Shown: positions 32,247 through 34,186 of the stretch, piece by piece
Numbering within the stretch: the first letter of the stretch is position 1
How the letters are laid out: the number at the start of each line of letters is the position of its first letter
Origin: Chthoniobacterales bacterium
GTDB taxonomy: Bacteria > Verrucomicrobiota > Verrucomicrobiia > Chthoniobacterales > JACTMZ01
Assembly: GCA_014879535.1 (NCBI GenBank)
Contig: JACSRX010000005.1
Coordinates: 1-34,186 of the forward strand
Direction: 5' to 3'
Length of the DNA stretch: 34,186 nucleotides
The notes under the pieces: model-generated
What the model saw: only the letters and a program-made list of their open reading frames with translations
What the model was told of the DNA's origin: nothing
Databases searched by the model: none
Position numbers and translations under genes: made by a program

Positions 32247-32323
32247 AGCAGGAATTGAGCATTCAAAGGAATGGGAGGATCAGTCTGCGGCGATTATTTT
32301 CAACATTCCAACACGTTTTTCCC
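32247..32323. promoter_or_regulatory. Divergent AraC/GH4 control region
   Basis: This 77-base gap contains CATTC-AAAG-GAATG (32260-32273), a perfect inverted repeat with 5-base arms, 14 bases from the AraC start. A further CATTCC lies near 32304. No convincing -35/-10 pair was found for either direction; TATTTT near 32295 is the best -10 candidate for GH4. Confidence 0.3.
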
Positions 32324-33877
32324 ATGCCTCTCAAAATTGCGATGATCGGTGCCGGCTCGGTCGGCTTCACCCGCGGACTCGTCAAGGACATCGTTGCGGT
32401 GCCCGAACTGGCGGATGCCGCATTTTCCTTCACGGACATTTCCGCCAAGAATCTCGAAATGGTCGCCACGCTCTGTCGGCGGGACATCGCAGAGAACGGG
32501 CTGCCCGCGCAGGTGCGGGCATCGGGCGATCGCCGGGAGGCGCTGGAGGGGGCGGACTACGTGTTTTGCACGATCCGCCAGGGTGGGCTGGAGGCGTTTC
32601 AGACCGACATCGACATTCCGCTGCAATACGGGGTGGACCAGTGTGTCGGAGACACGCTTTGTCCCGGCGGATTGATGTATGCCCAGCGCACGATTCCCGC
32701 GCTGCTGGAGATGTGCCGGGACATGCGCGAACTGGCGCGTCCGGGCGCGTTGTTGCTCAACTATGCGAACCCGATGGCGATGAACACGTGGGCCTGCAAC
32801 ACCTTCGGCGGCGTTCCCACGATCGGTCTTTGTCACGGCGTGCAGGGTGCCCACCAACAGATCGTCGAATGCACCGAGGGGTGGGCCAAACGGCACGGGC
32901 ACCTCGCGCCGGAGGCCGCTCTCACGAAGAAGGACGTGGAGGTTGTCTTTGCCGGAATCAATCACCAGACCTGGTGCATCCAGGCGCGGTGGGGCGCGTT
33001 CGACATGATCCCGCACCTGCTGGAGGCGTTCGAGGCGCATCCGCGCTGGAGCCGCGTGGAAAAGGTCCGCATCGACGTGCTGCGCCGCTTCGGGTACTAC
33101 AGCACCGAATCGAACGGCCACCTGAGCGAGTATCTGCCCTGGTATCGCAAACGCCCCGAGGAAATCCCCCGCTGGATCGACCTCGACTCCTGGATTCATG
33201 GCGAAACCGGCGGCTACCTGCGCGTCTGCACGGAGGGCCGGAATTGGTTCGAAACCGATTTTCCGAACTGGCTCAACGAACCCGCGCCGAAAATCACCCC
33301 GGGAAGCCGCAGCGAGGAACATGGATCCTACATCATCGAGGCGCTCGAGACCGGGCGGGTGTATCGGGGGCATTTCAATGTGATCAACCGCGGGCATCTC
33401 ACGAACCTGCCCGACGGGTGCGTGATCGAGATCCCCGGCTATGTGGACCGCACCGGCATTCACATGCCGGTGGTGGGTGCTCTGCCGCTGGCCTGCGCGG
33501 CAACCTGTTCCGCCTCCGTTCGCGTCCAGGAAATGGGCACGGAAGCCGCCGTGCGCGGCGACGTGACCCTCTTGAAGCAGGCGATGCTGCACGATCCGCT
33601 CACCGGCGCCGTGTGCAACCCCGAGGAGGTCTGGCAGATGGCCGACGAGATGCTCGTCGCGCAGGCCCAATGGCTGCCGCAATACCGCGACGCCCTTCCG
33701 GCGGCCGCGCAACGCCTCGCCGCGCATGAGGCGGCCGGCACACGCGTGAAACTTGCCCAAACCCCAGGCGCCGCCCGCCTGCGCACGCGCACCGTCGAGG
33801 AAATGGCCGGGGATGCCTCCGCCGCCCGCGACAACGCCGGCGCCGCCGACAAGGCCGGAATGACCCGGGCGGGGTGA
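32324..33877 (+). CDS. Glycoside hydrolase family 4, alpha-galactosidase-like
   Basis: A 517-residue NAD- and metal-dependent glycosidase. The Rossmann motif MIGAGSVGFTRGLVKDI is at residues 7-23. Family-4 marks follow: GGL near 115, LLNYANPMAMNTWACN (144-159), GLCHGVQ (168-174) with Cys170 as likely metal ligand, and AGINHQTW (210-217) with His214 as the second ligand. FGYYSTESNGHLSEYLPW is typical of the MelA-like alpha-galactosidase subgroup, although 6-phospho-glycosidases and glucuronidases share the fold. The enzyme is cytoplasmic and uses a redox-elimination mechanism known for the family. ATG 32324 is chosen because the Rossmann strand starts three residues later; an upstream in-frame start would add 23 residues. 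The last ~60 residues are Ala-rich and look longer than the family norm. It probably acts on the imported sugar. Confidence 0.92.
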   Translation: MPLKIAMIGAGSVGFTRGLVKDIVAVPELADAAFSFTDISAKNLEMVATLCRRDIAENGLPAQVRASGDRREALEGADYVFCTIRQGGLEAFQTDIDIPLQYGVDQCVGDTLCPGGLMYAQRTIPALLEMCRDMRELARPGALLLNYANPMAMNTWACNTFGGVPTIGLCHGVQGAHQQIVECTEGWAKRHGHLAPEAALTKKDVEVVFAGINHQTWCIQARWGAFDMIPHLLEAFEAHPRWSRVEKVRIDVLRRFGYYSTESNGHLSEYLPWYRKRPEEIPRWIDLDSWIHGETGGYLRVCTEGRNWFETDFPNWLNEPAPKITPGSRSEEHGSYIIEALETGRVYRGHFNVINRGHLTNLPDGCVIEIPGYVDRTGIHMPVVGALPLACAATCSASVRVQEMGTEAAVRGDVTLLKQAMLHDPLTGAVCNPEEVWQMADEMLVAQAQWLPQYRDALPAAAQRLAAHEAAGTRVKLAQTPGAARLRTRTVEEMAGDASAARDNAGAADKAGMTRAG

Positions 33878-34186
33878 CGGGCTTCCGGGCGGAACACGCC
33901 CTCTCCCGGCTCCGGCCTTCGCTGGGCGAGCAAATGTTTTCGCCCGTGGATCCCTCCACCGGATTGAGCCGCGACCAAGCGACCTTGCAAAGGCGCGACA
34001 AGAAGATTGTTCGGACCGGACAGGCGAACAATGGCCCGGTCGGATTCAGGATTTTCCAACGATCCGGCGCGGAGCTTTGAGATGAGGCGGGTCGGAAAAC
34101 CCCAGAAAGGCTTCGCTGGATTTCCAATCACCCAAAGCGTAAGTGCGTTTATTCCTCAAGGTACTTACACCTTCATGCCATGCTTT
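33878..34186. other. Structured intergenic stretch without a confident gene
   Basis: No gene is assured in this 309-base end region. It holds several hairpins: GGGCG-GAACA-CGCCC (33887-33901), GGGCGA and TCGCCC around a 10-base loop (33924-33945), and ATTGTTCG and CGAACAAT around an 11-base loop (34006-34032). At the right end an imperfect repeat, GTAAGTGC and GTACTTAC (34139-34168), occurs. A 48-residue frame, 33934-34080, begins MFSPVDPSTGLSRDQATLQR but has only a weak ribosome-binding site (GGCGAG), and two other frames are equally open. It may be a noncoding RNA or a dispersed element. It is too short at the window edge to decide. Confidence 0.4.

Noticed and set aside
34075-34110. GATGAG followed by GAAA, suggesting a hammerhead ribozyme core
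   Set aside because: The required CUGANGA core is not present (the sequence reads TTGAGATGAG) and no matching third stem with a cleavage site was found.
34139-34168. GTGCG near the right edge as a possible group II intron start
   Set aside because: The following bases do not fit the family's 5' consensus and no intron-encoded protein or domain V is visible before the window ends.
1-34186. CRISPR arrays, tRNA or rRNA genes
   Set aside because: No regularly spaced direct repeats of CRISPR length, no cloverleaf-like pattern and no rRNA-like sequence were seen; the only tandem repeat is the two-copy 69-base REP unit.

Overview
This looks like GC-rich DNA from a Verrucomicrobiota bacterium, probably a saprophytic or gut-type lineage such as Opitutales; the rank below phylum is a guess. 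Three things point there: a complete four-gene 'Verru_Chthon cassette' (A, B, C and D proteins), a large PEP-CTERM surface protein, and a dense set of glycoside hydrolases with a GntR/LacI-type sugar regulator. No rRNA, tRNA, CRISPR array, transposase or integrase was found.

Layout. Positions 1-1280 hold phage-like or mobile remnants: the start of an unknown gene, a RuvC-like nuclease and a ParB-domain protein whose 3' part runs into unrelated sequence. Positions 1158-5300 carry a minus-strand two-gene operon, GH3 then GH63-like, both apparently cytoplasmic, behind a good sigma-70-type promoter. Positions 5370-8425 hold a PEP-CTERM protein gene with an intrinsic terminator, flanked on both sides by REP-like palindromic repeats. 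Positions 8492-14868 carry the Verru_Chthon cassette: minus-strand B, C, A and a small secreted protein, with D divergent. Reading the N-termini and internal motifs, D, B, C and A resemble the type II secretion minor pseudopilins GspH, GspI, GspJ and a giant GspK. I regard this as the most interesting system in the window.

Positions 14903-33877 look like one carbohydrate-use region. A GntR/LacI-type regulator diverges from a tightly packed operon of a LamG-like secreted protein, a TPR-type lipoprotein, a solute-binding protein with an EF-hand loop, and an ABC permease in which the two usual subunits are fused. Three secreted proteins follow: a TIM-barrel hydrolase with a CBM9-like domain, a beta-propeller protein with an EF-hand, and a 1240-residue protein combining a propeller with a TIM-barrel hydrolase. 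An AraC-type regulator and a divergent GH4 enzyme close the cluster. No transporter ATPase gene is present, so a shared ATPase encoded elsewhere is likely.

Plausible workflow (inference): secreted hydrolases and sugar-binding proteins cut a glycan outside the cytoplasm, the SBP and fused permease import the oligosaccharide, and GH4, GH3 and GH63-like enzymes finish it inside. The substrate cannot be named from sequence alone. The last 300 bases hold no confident gene but contain several hairpins.
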